NCBI RefSeq assembly: GCF_964355755.1
Contig: NC_092679.1
Coordinates: 5,148,001-5,212,000 of the forward strand
Direction of reading: 5' to 3'
Source: Antedon mediterranea
Taxonomy: Eukaryota > Echinodermata > Crinoidea > Comatulida > Antedonidae
DNA: 64,000 bases
The notes beneath the pieces were generated by a model, which saw only the letters and a list, made by a program, of their open reading frames with translations, ran no database searches and was not told where the DNA came from. This document shows, in pieces, positions 24,606 through 37,300 of the stretch. The position numbers and the translations under genes are program-made. The first letter of the stretch is position 1; each line of letters opens with the position of its first letter.

Positions 24606-25317
24606 CTCTCTAGTTTTAGCCCTATGTAAACTAGAAAACAGAATTGTTTGGTATTTTATCATCAAAGGATCTTCAATAAATTGGAACACATCCCCAAACC
24701 TCTTGACTCCAATAGAGATTGCCACAACTTTTCCAAGTATGTTTTGTAGCCCAAATCTGGCTATTACTAGGATAATAAATAAATATATTTAAAGATTTGT
24801 GTACTTGAAAATATTGTCTTTGCAAGATCAACTAAGGATCTATTTTTTATTTATGATGTCAGTAAATAAGAAACCTCGAAATAAACACTAGACCACTTTA
24901 GAGAATTAGGCATTACGCTTTTCACATTTAATTATATTCTATGTACTTCAAATGATTAAAAATTTAAATTATGAAAAATAGTGAACTTAATATTACAATT
25001 TTGGATTTTATTCTGGTTATGGAGTCTACGTCACTTTATGAAATAACAAGGCTAAGTAACCACATACGCTGTACACGGTTCACTGGTTTTAATGTGCTTC
25101 AAGATACGGGCAGATTACGGATTAGTCCGGCCTAGCATAAGCTAATGTAGCAATCCATCTTTTTATTGGACATTCTCAAGGTCATGCAAGACATTTTCTA
25201 ATGACTTGCTTCGTCACTCGTAAATTACTGAAAATTGCAACATTTGCATGAGAATTGATTCCCATTATTATTATTATTCTTATTCTTATCTCAATATTCA
25301 GACAGACTACTAAAAAC

Positions 25318-25622
25318 ATGATGATGATTATGATGATAATGATGACAATGATGGTGATGGTTATGATGATAAAGACGATGGTGATGGTTATGATGATGAA
25401 GACAATGACGGTGATTATGTTGATGAAGTCAATGACGATGATGATGATGATGATAACAATGATAGTAGTGATGATGATAATGATAACAATGATAGTGATG
25501 GTGATGATAATGATGGTGAGGATGATAATGACAATGATAGTGATAATGATGATAAAAATGATGGTGATGAAGATGTCGACAATGATGATCATGATTATGA
25601 TGATGCTGATGATGATATTACA
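25318..25622. repeat. Degenerate (GAT)n/(ATG)n microsatellite
   Basis: About 300 bp of GATGATRATGA with interruptions. It holds open low-complexity frames on both strands (25255-25647 + Met-rich, 25182-25733 - Ile-rich) that are not credible proteins. Confidence 0.9.
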
Positions 25623-25739
25623 ATCCAATAACCTGGTTCTAGTGTAATTATTTACAGTATTTATTACAGTATAAAGACTCACACAGCCCTTATCATATCC
25701 CTTTACCCAATCCTTCTCTAGAAAACATTGCATATTTTT

Positions 25740-28441
25740 TAGTCTGCATGATGATGAAAAACATTACAACATAATTCTAAAATCTATCTTGAGATAACAA
25801 ATTCATTAATTTTTTCCAAACTAAATTAACAAAATGGTTCATTTTCATAATTTTATGATTGATATTTCAAGGTTAAATGAAAACAATAACAAACTAATAT
25901 ATACTGTCTGTTTGAACAAGTCTGTACAAAAAAAAACTCTATTATCATACTATTTACACTGGTAGGTGACTGGACAAGTTAGTATTATGATTATTATAAA
26001 ATATTCAATAAAGTACTGGTATTTCAAGAAAAGCACTTATTCTATTAATTAGTAATTGTCCCAAAAGGCCAAAAAAATTGGGAAATTACTGAATTAACAT
26101 TTTCAAGCTTTATTGTATTGCCAATTAAAACATTAATATACAGTAAAAGTTTATTAATTACTAATACAATTTTTTTTTTAATATTCATTATTATTTCTAT
26201 GTAATTGTAAACAATTTTGTACTTAGTATTTTTATATTATTACTGTTCAGGAATAGGGACATTGGTCATGTATAAATGCAACACAAACCAAAAGTGGTGT
26301 TGGTAGTCTATAAGTGCTAGCTAATACTTGGACATTGGCATATTCTCTCTAAAAAGAGAGCTACAACTCGAATATTTAAAATTTATGAAACACCACTATC
26401 ATATAATGGTACATTCCATTAACTCTGCCCTCAGGTGGGAACATCCCAACACGCAACCATCATCATTTCTTTTCGAGAAATGGTAGAAGTAAAATGTCTC
26501 AATAAAGACAGCACATAATATAAATGATGATTTTGGTTTAGTTTTTGTGTAAAAATATTTCCACTATTTGCAGATTTGTTATAATATATTAATTATATAT
26601 AATTTCCAAGGACAGTACATATATTGACCAGTCATGCATGCAATCCATAAACAATACGTTGGGTGATGTAAAGCCATTCACCCTTCGTATAGTACAACTG
26701 CAGCTAGACAGTAAAATATTATTAACCCAATTATTTTGATATATTTAGAACAGATAATGCAAATATTCCCATTAGGACAAATGATGCATTTTCTCTGTGT
26801 AAAATTAAAGTTGAACAGACTTTGAAATATAGAAATGAATATAATAAATATAATAATAAATCGTAAAGATATGTTGAAATAAGGTATGATGTGGAACAAT
26901 AAAAATAGAGAGTTCCAGCGATTGTATATCTTTTGTTTTTAAAAGAATATACATTACAAAATACATACACATCAGTATTGCTATGTAAACTGTATATAAT
27001 ATAGAGTATAGAGTATTATCCCATGCCACAAATTTAATTAGGCTATATTCGGACACAAGACTGGTCAATTTCATTAATGAAATTCAAGGATAACCTCACC
27101 CCCTAATTTTCCTAAAACATCATAATTACCTAGTGGACTATACTCTGCCATACACTGTAAATCATAAAGGTAACATTTAATGTCATAAATAAACATTAAT
27201 GGTTGTTAATCAATGTTATACACAATATTATTAAAAGTACTCAATTTCTAAAAGCTATAGAAAAAAAGATTTTTAAATATATAGTTTATAAAAGGTCTTA
27301 CAGTATTATTAATATCAGACTCACCAAATATTTGCATATATACTAGCATCTATTTCATTTTATTGGTCTTGCAAATTTCATAAAGTGTTATTGCCCCTAT
27401 CTCATTATGTATCTAGATCAAATAAAGGTTATTGGCTGTGGCCATCAGTGGACAGAGGTGCTTTTAACCTTGGACTGACTTTCCATTCAAATGTACAAAG
27501 ACAATCATATTGAATTACTTCGGCAAGCGAGAGACAAATTACTCGATTAAAAATGAAGAAGGATCCTCTACAACAATCAACCACATCCATGACAAACTGA
27601 ATTTAAGACCTTGTTTTTAAAAATTAATTTATTAAATATTAATATTTTTTTAATGTTTTAATTATGTATGGACAAGTTTTCCACAAAAGAAATTTTGCCT
27701 ATATTTTAAAATAGAGTTTCCATGACATTGACAAACTAAATATTTTTTGAAATAATTTTATAATAATAATATTATTTGTTAATGTTTCGAAAATGATATC
27801 TTTAAATTAAATTATCAATAACAAAAAAAGTCGTATACTGTAAGAGTCGGCTTCAGCTCAGATTCCCATCAGATTTTATTGACCTGACTATGAGCATGTT
27901 GAATAAAAAATAATGGCGGGAGCTGTAAAAGGCTTCGTGAAAACAAAACATTGAGCAGCGATTTCATTTGATGGAGCCACAACCTGAGCAAGTGTGAAAA
28001 AAACTTTAGGATGGGATAAATATAAGTACTGTACGTTCATCACATATTCCACAATGAGGCAATAGTTACACAACACACCTTGTGTTAAGCAATTGGAATA
28101 ATCACAAGAGAAGTATTTTACTTTCACTTGCATTGACAATAGTTATTAAAATCAGATATTGACAAAATAATAATGATATATTGATTTAGTTAATGGAAAA
28201 TTACAAATAAGGTTAATATTTCTTTATCCTACATTAGGTTTCTCCCCAAACAGCAATAAGAAATAAATTTTATTTCCATATTTATAACTTTCCCTTGTTA
28301 ATAGTTTAAAATAATACTCTATTGCATCCACTATTACCCTCAAATATTATGTGGTTAAGACAGTGGAACTGTAATCAATAATAAATATCTGCCAGAGTTA
28401 TTCCTGTCTCAATCGGTTCGTGTGCACTTTTAAGAAGCTGC
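25740..28441. other. AT-rich DNA with one dispersed repeat (26279-26470)
   Basis: Apart from that repeat I see nothing. The minus frames at 26678-27074 and 27888-28139 have no domain signature. Confidence 0.5.
26279..26470. repeat. Dispersed repeat, copy 2
   Basis: Shares ACACAAACCA(A/G)AA(G/A)TGGTGTT at the left and GGAACATCCCAA..CGCAAC at the right with 11964-12180. The CTCF-like word here is CCACCTGAGGGCAG on minus (26425-26438), one mismatch from the consensus. Confidence 0.55.
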
Positions 28442-28461
28442 TACAACTTTTGAGATGAGTA

Positions 28462-28750
28462 AGGGTGTTTTTTTTTTTATAAATCATATTTAATGAGGGT
28501 GATCCATCCAGCAATTGCTGATCATTAGGGACCCTCAGAGGGAGAGGTTCAGAAGACAAACATACACAAGATTCTCTACATAAACAAAGTCTTATTACAA
28601 GTCTTTGGGAGTGGAGTTGTAATTGTATCCTTAGAAAAAATCCTGACATGTGACGGGACTTAAACCAAGGACTGTTGGAGTGGTAGCCAAGCATCATAAC
28701 CTCCAAGCCACAATTCCACTCTTAAAAAATGCATATATGCCCAATAAGGG
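28462..28750 (-). mobile_element. tRNA-derived SINE, copy B, with 20-bp target duplications
   Basis: On the minus strand a tRNA-like head with TGGCTTGGAGG (A-box-like) and B box GGTTTAAGTCC (28656-28666) leads into the body shared with copy A and an A-rich tail near 28470. It is framed by a perfect 20-bp direct repeat, TACAACTTTTGAGATGAGTA, at 28442-28461 and 28751-28770, so the whole insertion is defined. Long duplications with a 3' A-rich tail are the product of LINE-encoded endonuclease and target-primed reverse transcription. The minus frame 28398-28706 is a by-product. Confidence 0.88.
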
Positions 28751-28839
28751 TACAACTTTTGAGATGAGTAGAAGTTACCCTGTTAGTAGTTCACACAGTA
28801 ATGGAGAGAAAAGAAAATGCCAGATTTCATAACATTTCA

Positions 28840-28998
28840 TTTCATATATGACATGACTCCTAGGAGAGGAACATGTAGTGTAACAAAAGTCGATATAAAG
28901 TTTGCGTACACCACGTGTATTAGTTCTGAAAAGAATTGTTGAGTTTCTCGACGTTTCGATCAATATGCTTTGATCATCCTCAGGAGTGAGAATGCAGA
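28840..28998 (-). mobile_element. Penelope-like element fragment with hammerhead-like core
   Basis: The minus strand has CTGAGGA (28977-28983), a GATCA...TGATC stem and then CGAAACGTCGAG (down to about 28946). CUGANGA, stem II and GAAAC are the core of hammerhead ribozymes, and GAAACGTCGAG next to it is typical of the pseudo-LTRs of Penelope-like retroelements. One unpaired T sits at the base of stem II, so activity is doubtful. No reverse-transcriptase or GIY-YIG coding remains are visible nearby; boundaries are approximate. Confidence 0.5.
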
Positions 28999-29727
28999 AA
29001 GTCCAGGAAAAAAAAAAAAAAAATCTAAGTTCACAGCACCATCCATCTAATGGCGCTATAGAAGATTTACAGTAGTACCAAAAAATTAGAATAAAATACA
29101 GTTTTAGCTAATGTTCAATTATTTATAAAATATTTTGGTTTTATTTGTATAATGGTTTTTGTTTAAATAATGAAACTATTACTTCTGCGCTACTGTACAG
29201 TACCTCCCACAAATACCCCTACCTTATATTTACTACCTGACCAAAATATTATTGGGTCATGTAATGAGTTTTTTTTATCCCATATCCTACAAAATCAACT
29301 GATATCAAACATTAACACATTATTATACTGATCTAAAAAATAAACGTACAGTAATAAATCACATTAAATGTAAAAATGTAAATAGTTAAACATTGGATTT
29401 CAGCTAGTAATACGTGTTTGAACCTCGGCGAGATTTTACCTTCTTTATCGTTGTTACTTAATCTTTAAGTAATGGTAGATGATTTTGCAATCGGTACACA
29501 CCTTAATGACGGTACTTAAGACAAAATGACTGATCCTAGGATTAGTAGGATTTATAATGGATTTAGTTGGGATTTACTTATAAAGTACAATGTGTGGTAT
29601 TCTGTAAGTGTGAAACTACTCTAAAGTTGTACTCTTTCAATCAACAGAAAACAAACTCTGTCTCTGCTGATGAAGATGCTATGCATTAAAACTAAAGAAA
29701 ATATAAAATTAGAGACTATTTTAAGTA

Positions 29728-29975
29728 AAGATGATGATAATTATGATCAAGATAAGTAAATGATGAAGAAAAACAACATCATGTTAAACATGCTAAGTAC
29801 TGCATGAATTAAAAGAAATGATATTATAAAGATGAAGATGAAATAAACATGTTAATTATAATAGTGACATTCCAAACGTGATGATTATGATCGAAAGTGA
29901 GGATGATAATAAAATGATGATGATGATGGTAATGCTGATTATAATGATAATGATGATGGATAATGATGACAGCGG
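29728..29975. repeat. Second GAT/ATG-rich microsatellite
   Basis: Interrupted GATGATAAT units in two blocks (29728-29765 and 29880-29975). Both-strand frames here are repeat-driven. Confidence 0.8.
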
Positions 29976-30076
29976 TGATATGACAACAAACTTTATTCAG
30001 AATAGAATTAAGCAAGTTCTCCAATTGCAAATGAATATGGTAAACATTGGCAAACCATGCTTATCGAGATTTCATT

Positions 30077-30978
30077 GGGTCTGTTTCTGCTGAAAAAATC
30101 AAAATAATCGATTTTTTCCAATCACCGCAAACCACAAAAATAATCGCGTTGCAATTGAAAATTGCTACGACTTTAATCGGTTATTCAGGTAATCGGTTTT
30201 TAAAATCACGTCATCATTCCCCCACAGCGGAGTTCAAGTTATGAAAGGCCGATGAGAGTTGGTTTGTTTTAACATCGTATCGCTGCCTAAAACTCTCACA
30301 TGTAGGATTAAAAATTACTCTTACGTAAAGCTATATTATTTGTAAAATAAACATCTAGGCCTACTACCGTACCACATACAACAGAATAATGATGTTATAT
30401 TAATAAGAACACGTCGGCGAAAAAAGTTCGTTTCGCCGTTCGTTGGTTCTACCTTCGGCCTGCTAGGCCTATAGGCTATATATTTCTACCAAAACAAGTC
30501 AACAGACAACAGGCCTAAAAAATGACATGTAAAACATCGTTAGCCTGGACTGGTGGTATGTAACGGGTGTACTTGTAACACAGAATCCTGGAGTCTCTCG
30601 GTATAATTCTCCCCCACAAAATAATACAAATCAAATGTTTAACATTTGATTGTTATTCGGTATACATCGCGATCGTGGTTTTGCTGATCGTCGTCGATAT
30701 CGCGCAAAACAGCATGCTTTGTTACGTGAATAAGTTTGTCATACTCTAGAGGTCAAAGTGAGGTCAATAATCGCTATTTGTGTTGCAGCTCAAAACTGCT
30801 CCGCAATAATCGGTTAAAACAAGAAATAATCGATTAAAACACGCAATGGATTGAGTGTTTTTAATCGGTTATTTTTAATCGGTTATTTTATTTTGCGCCG
30901 TTTCTGCTGCCCAAAAATAATCGATTAAAAAAATAAACGGTTAATAATCGATTATTTCTGCTCAGCAGAAACAGGCCC
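30077..30978. mobile_element. Non-autonomous TIR element with AATCGRTTA subrepeats
   Basis: The left end GGGTCTGTTTCTGCTGA and the right end, reverse-complemented GGGCCTGTTTCTGCTGA, are 17-nt TIRs with one mismatch. Both flanking thirds hold at least ten copies of AATCGATTA/TTAATCGGTTATT in both orientations, clustered at the ends (30100-30195 and 30765-30955), as transposase-binding subterminal repeats would be. The middle is GC-richer and lacks a long frame. No clear target duplication could be read. Family not recognised. Confidence 0.65.
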
Positions 30979-30999
30979 ATAGACAAAGTCTAAAGCACA

Positions 31000-32929
31000 G
31001 TACTACAGTATACACAGTCCACTACTACTTAATTTAATCAGATTTGTAGACAAACTATTAATATTCATATAAAGAAAACTAACTTACACTCAACTATAAG
31101 TAAAAAAGCAAGGTCACCTTATTATAGACAACAAAAAAATGTATATATAGGTTTTGTTTGCATAGCCTAAATAAAAAGAATTCCTTAGGCTATTTAAGCC
31201 CAGCCACATTTAAGAGTTTTGTTAGGTGGAACAATCAAATGCTTAGCCATCAAACCATGTGTAAACATTACTTTCAATATTATTTAATGATCAGAAAATA
31301 ACTGTGTGTGGAGAATATTGTTATTTATTCCATACAGTTGACCATAAAAAATGAATCTATAATTGTGAAATCTAAATATACTGTAGCACTACAGTATAGA
31401 CTAAGTTAAAACATTGTAAGATTGTACTAAGAATTAAACCATGTTACTGTATGCAACCTTTCATAGTCAGTAACCCACATAAAAACTGACTAAATTTGCA
31501 AAAGATAGTTTGTGGGAAAGGCCAGACCAAAATGACCTTCTTAAAGGGTGCGTATCATCATAAAAAAAAAGCAAGTGCCCATTTACCCAATAAAGTATTT
31601 TCAAGATGTAGACACCCCTTGCCTGAAAGGGACGATGACTCTACTGTTGGTGTGGAGAAAAAAACAAATTAAAGGCACAAATTAGTAATACCTATCTACT
31701 ATTGGTTACAAGTTCTGGTGGGTCTTTATCACAGTACTTAAAGAATACTAAAAAAACAATGTGTGGTAATTTTTGTACTAATAATTCAAGTTTATTTTAA
31801 TACGGAAAATACATTACTGTATATGGCTCTGATTTTTAATATGCTGCAGATAAACTAAATAGGAAGACTATTGAGGAAACTGCACCAACATATGCACAAC
31901 ACATTTTTGTTTATGTTTTTTATACTTATGCTAGTTCGGTCAGTAAAAAAAAAATTTCTCAAACCGGAGTCCAGACAGGAAGTTGTAAAGGATAGGTTAG
32001 AATCCTATCTGATCTGGCCATTACGTGATCATTGTATCTATATTCTGTGTAACAATGATAATATCCTGATTCACAGAATCTTAACCAACATACCCCAACA
32101 GAGGCACAATACATTATTGAATTTACCTAAATTATGTAGATTTGTTGTTTATTTTATCTAAAAGGAATATTCACAAAGATAAAACCGTAACACAAATAAT
32201 ATTTTTCTTAAATTTAACCTAAAAATGTGTATACATTTTTTTAGGTTCAAAGGATAATCAAACACAAGATCTCACATTCCTATCAAATGTGAGCATTTCT
32301 CTTATTCCTATGAGACTCTTACTTCCCAAAACCTGATCTTCATCATAAAAGCATAAATTTAGAAACATCCCTTTAGAAAAGATATAGTACCGGTAGCCAT
32401 AAATTGACCCATTGTAGTATTGACCGCAACAAATAAACCATAAAGGCATTTAATCCTATTATTATCACCGACCAGTTCCAATTCATAACTGAATGGTCCG
32501 ACTATACTGTCTAGACAGTAACAAGTTTAGTGAGAAATCTGTGCACTTTATCTGTGTTGGTCACTATTGACGTAGGTGATTTCATCTATTAGTATTATAA
32601 CAGTATTTTCTTTCATCAAGTCAGTCACTTATTACAAATTCTTTCATGATGATATAATGTGTCTTTATCACCTTTTTAACATTTGTTGTATTTTTATATC
32701 GTACTGATACTTGCATGTTTGGCCTCTCACATTCACCGCCCACTACCATCAACATGTCAGACCTTTTCAAACAAATTTCACCCAGTCATATTTTATTTAT
32801 ATACTTTAGAATTCAATAGAATGAATTCTGAATCATCTATCAGGCTATTATCATCCTTCTTCATACAAATAGCATTCTTCTATTGCTACAATCATGGTTA
32901 CTGATACAGTAATAAAAACATCTTCTGTA
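31000..32929. other. AT-rich DNA, no feature recognised
   Basis: Frames at 31871-32161 (+) and 32258-32449 (-) show no known domain or splice context. Confidence 0.5.
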
Positions 32930-33080
32930 TTTTAAAAAGAGATTTTTTACAGTTTGCAATAGTACCCAACCCAATGCAAGGCGGCAATGCAAGTACAGTA
33001 ATGTGCAAGATGTCTGTACTATTGCTTGCATTGCGCATACGTCATTACGCTGCGTCCAAGCGGGAACCAATCTTTTTAAG
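32930..33080. mobile_element. MITE family 2, diverged copy 3
   Basis: The right end (reverse complement) GATTGGTTCCCGCTTGGACG matches the family terminus, and inverted GCAATGCAAG.../CTTGCATTGC arms lie inside. The left terminus is degraded. Confidence 0.5.
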
Positions 33081-33550
33081 TAAATGTCACTTACCTTTTG
33101 TGTCAACATCAAGAAAAGCATTTAAAGTTATCATTTGCTGAACTTAACTGGCCTAAAGTAAATTGTAGTTTGGCCACTAAATCGTTAGCGTATGGAATTC
33201 TTGGACATGAACGTTCCAAACATGAATGATACCTCTCTATCAACATCTTTTATTAACATGCAGTGTTTTGTCAACATTTCTATGAATTACAGCACTTGTA
33301 AAAGCCACTGTCTGTAACCTACTAACATTATGAATAGTTGGTATAATAAACACTTCTTAGGTTTCTCAACTTTGTGAAGGTTCTACTAACAGTTCCCGGT
33401 CAGAGAAACACAATGATCGCCCACCTAAATACTTTCTTGTTGTAATGAAATTGACGAAGTTAGTACAGTAGTCTGTGACTGCTTCTTCCAGTACATTAGT
33501 GTACTATGGTAACTCTACTGCACAGTATATCCAGGTTGATGGATATTACT

Positions 33551-34347
33551 ATATTAGGGGGATGGCAGGGGGATAGGGAAAGGAGATGATAGGGAAGGAA
33601 GGGGGATAGGGATGGAAGGGGGATAGGGAAAGAAGATGATAGGGAAAGAAGACAGGGAAAGAAGATGATAGGGAAAGAAGATGATAGGGAAGGAAGAGGG
33701 TAGGGAAAGGAGATGGTAGGGAAAGAAGATGATAGGGAAAGAAGGGGGATAGGGAAAGAAGGGGGATAGGGAAAGAAGGGGGATAGGGATGGAAGGGAGA
33801 TAGGGATGGAAGATGATAGGGAAAGAAGATGATAGGGAAAGAAGATGATAGGGAAAGAAGATGATAGGGAAAGAGGAGGATAGGGAAGGAAGATGATAGG
33901 GAAGGAAGATGATAGGGAAAGAAGATGAAAGGGAAAGAAGATGAAAGGAAAAGAAGAGGATAGGAAAAGAAGAGGATAGGGAAAGAAGATGATAGGGAAA
34001 GGAGATGATAGGGAAAGGAGATGATAGGGAAAGAAGATGATAGGGAAAGAAGATGATAGGGAAAGAAGATGAAAGGGAAAGAAGATGAAAGGGAAAGAAG
34101 AGGATATGGAAAGAAGAGGATAGGGAAAGAAGACGATAGGGAAAGAAGATGATAGGGAAAGAAAAGGATAGGGAAAGAAGAGGATAGGGAAAGAAGATGA
34201 TAGGGAAAGAAGATGATAGGAAAAGAAGATGATAGGGAAAGAAGATGATAGGGAAAGAAGAGGATAGGAAAAGAAGATGATAGGGAAAAAAGATGATAGG
34301 GAAAGAATATGATAGGGAAAGAAGATGATAGGGAAAGAAGAGGATAC
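33551..34347. repeat. 16-bp minisatellite, GATAGGGAAAGAAGAT unit, about 50 copies
   Basis: About 800 bp of 16-bp units with variants (GGGGATAGGGAAAGAA, GAGGATAGG). Three units make 48 nt or 16 codons, so frames stay open: minus frames 33496-34494 and 33549-34361 encode repeated FPIIFFPYHLLSLSSS. These are not genes. The plus strand is strongly purine-biased. Confidence 0.95.
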
Positions 34348-37300
34348 ATTCTGTGTAACAATGCTAATCATTCCTATGAAAACATATACAACTATATAAG
34401 TATGAAGCAAAAACAATAGGAAGAGGGGTAGGGGAAGAAGAACATGAAGATTTAAACATTCTTTCTCAGAAGTACATAACAAACACGGTTTCATTTAGGA
34501 CATATTGTGTCGTTAGTGTGTAAAACCACATGGAGGAAGTGACCAAACAGGCCCCAATATCACTGAATACAGTATTGCACAAATTAACATTATGCAACTA
34601 GTTCCCTATTAATTAGTTCCCTATTAATGTGATAACTTGAAATAAATTAAATAATGGTACTTCTTCTTATTGGCTTATTACTTTTTCACACCATAATTTT
34701 TTCAGATCAAATGTAGCATTAAAATATGTCTTGTTTATTTAAATACAAAACAAGCTTTACTTTTTACTAATGAATATGCATAATCTATGATTGATTTATG
34801 GTAATAAATTATGAATATGAATATAACTGTAATAGATTGATTAATTTACAATTAACATTTAGTATTAAAGAGTCAATGGTGATAAAAATAAGAGCAAAAC
34901 CAACTATTGATTAATTTAATAGGTTGAATGTATGAGCTCAAGTAAAGAGTGACATGTGAAAGCTAAGTGAATACTTAACATTAAGTTTCTTTGGGTCGGA
35001 GCTGGGTTGAAATATTTAGCAAGATGCCTTTAGGCTGTTAGTGAAAATATTTTGGGGTGGGTAATCCAAAAATAAACATTTTATATATATAAATATATAG
35101 GCTTCAACTGAAATGTAATGTAATTTCTATATATATATATACAGTAGAATATTTGTTTAGGTTTATTTTATCAGTACAGTAGTATCTAATTGCTAAGTTG
35201 TGTTTTGTGAGGAGCCTCTGTGGTAAATAATTGATTAAAAAAAATACTCTACTAATAAATAAACAATTTTTATTTTTATTTCAACATTTATTTTTATTCA
35301 ATACTTTCAATACAAATACCAATAAGATTAAAAATCATTTTAAAGACAATATCATATTTTGATGATTTAGTTACAATATATAAAGTTATCTATAGAAAAG
35401 AATAAAATGAAAATATAAAAACAAAATAGGTACTATTTAGTATCAATTAAGCAATACTTTTACATAAATATTTCTTTGTCCATTTTAACCAAGTAAATTA
35501 TTTATAAAAATGAATGTTGAATGGAGAGTCTGTACTAGGAATATACTTGACACTGTTGCAGGTTTAACAATGTTAAAAATGAAAGTGATAATCATTATTA
35601 TTGTACATTTTATGAAATATACAAACAGAGGTTTTCACAGAGTCCATTACTATTATAGCAGGCAGTGAATTTTACAACAAAGACGCGAATCGTAATTCTC
35701 CCGTTTTCTCCCCCAAGCCATTAATAGTCGTTGATGCCAAGAGGTCAGAGAGGTCATTTCTAGATTATCAAAGGTTTATACTCTTGTTTCCTGGCGAAAA
35801 AAATATCAAATGTCCTCAAAAATCTTATAAAAAATTCACAACAATTTGAGAGAATCATTTAAAAGTTCTGGTCAATAAAAAATTAGGTAAACTTAATATA
35901 TTACAAAGGGATGACGAGCTGTTGTGATTAACATTTTTACTTGGTCAGTCTCTGCGTAATTTGTTCCAAGGACTCGTCGTCTGGTCGGCCATTTTATTAT
36001 TACCTCGTTCTTTTGCTTCGTCTCTATGAATTTATTATATAACCTTGTGTTAGGGGGAAAATTGGGACAATAAAACCTAGATACAATTACCTATAATAAA
36101 TGAAGTCATCCAGAGGACACAATAAGAACCTCTCAATATAAATATTCTAAGGATTCCATATAAATCAGGAAGAACAATTTATCATTAAATTAACATCAAA
36201 ATATAGCCTACAAATACAATTTAGCTATTAAAAATTCATCAATTCCTTATTTTTTGTTTAGAATAATTGTAATTATCTTTTTTTAAATAGGCCTATATTG
36301 TAAACTTGCATTATTTGTACAGTATTTATTTCTTTCATTTATTCTTTGTATTTTCTATATTAATGTTCCCATTACCTAATAATTCATTCACTTTCCTTTC
36401 TCACAGGTTGTTCAGTTTAAGCTGCATACTTAAGGTGGATCAACAAACAAAAGATAATGGACAGACGGACAGACTGGATAAAAAGAAATGTTCACGTTTA
36501 TAAACATTGTATTTGTTGTGTTATGTGGCATCTCATCTTTATCAATGAACTTCTTGTTTTTATTAGAAAGGAACAGAAGAGTTTTCAATTTATTCACAAA
36601 AATAAGCTAAGATACTAAACAGGTAGAAATGTTTAAAAATTACTGTACAAAACAGTTGACTTTAATAAATTGTTTGATTGTTAAAAAATTTTATGTACTG
36701 TACTGTACAGTAAAAAGTTTTAAATCACATTTTTAATACTGTTTTGTTGTAGAACAAATATATTTTATTACCATTTTTTACAACACTATAATTAATAATA
36801 CATGAAAGTAAATCAAATTAAATATGAGTCAGCAATCATATAATAATATATTGTTAAATTTACTATTCATTTTTTTTTCAATTAAAGCGGATATAATATG
36901 CAAAATTATCATTTATAACCAGGACTCTTTAACCAATTGAAACTTAGAAACAATAATTAATTTAAATTGTCCAAGTGCTATTACATTCAATGCAACAGAT
37001 ACTTTTTTAATTCAATTAAATTTATTTTTAAAGTGAATAAAACTCATACATTTGACAATTAATATTAACAGTCCTTGTGCTTTATTAGTAGTTCCACAAG
37101 TTTATAACTAAATATAATTCATAATTATATAATTTTAAAAGGAAATACATACATACTGTATGAAAATAAGTAAAATGTTCAGCTTTAATTTTAAAATGCA
37201 AAACCTATTTGATAGACCATTGCTGTATACTAACTGATTTTAAGAGTTTTGTATTAAGTGAAATTTAACTTGATAATTTTAAGTGGGTCACAGTTTTTAT

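Noticed and set aside
25182-25733. Ile-rich (183 codons) and Met-rich (130 codons) frames on opposite strands
   Set aside because: Both are translations of a degenerate GAT microsatellite.
29405-29435. GGTTCAAACAC on minus, pol III B-box-like
   Set aside because: No A box or tRNA structure and no similarity to the SINE family.
33094-33121. Minus-strand splice donor after MLFLMLTQK
   Set aside because: The donor GTAAGT is good, but the upstream frame has no acceptor or recognisable peptide, and the interval adjoins a MITE remnant.
33496-34494. 332-codon minus-strand open frame
   Set aside because: Produced by the 16-bp minisatellite: three units equal 16 codons, so frames stay open and the protein is a pure repeat. 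A second minus frame is open over the same DNA.
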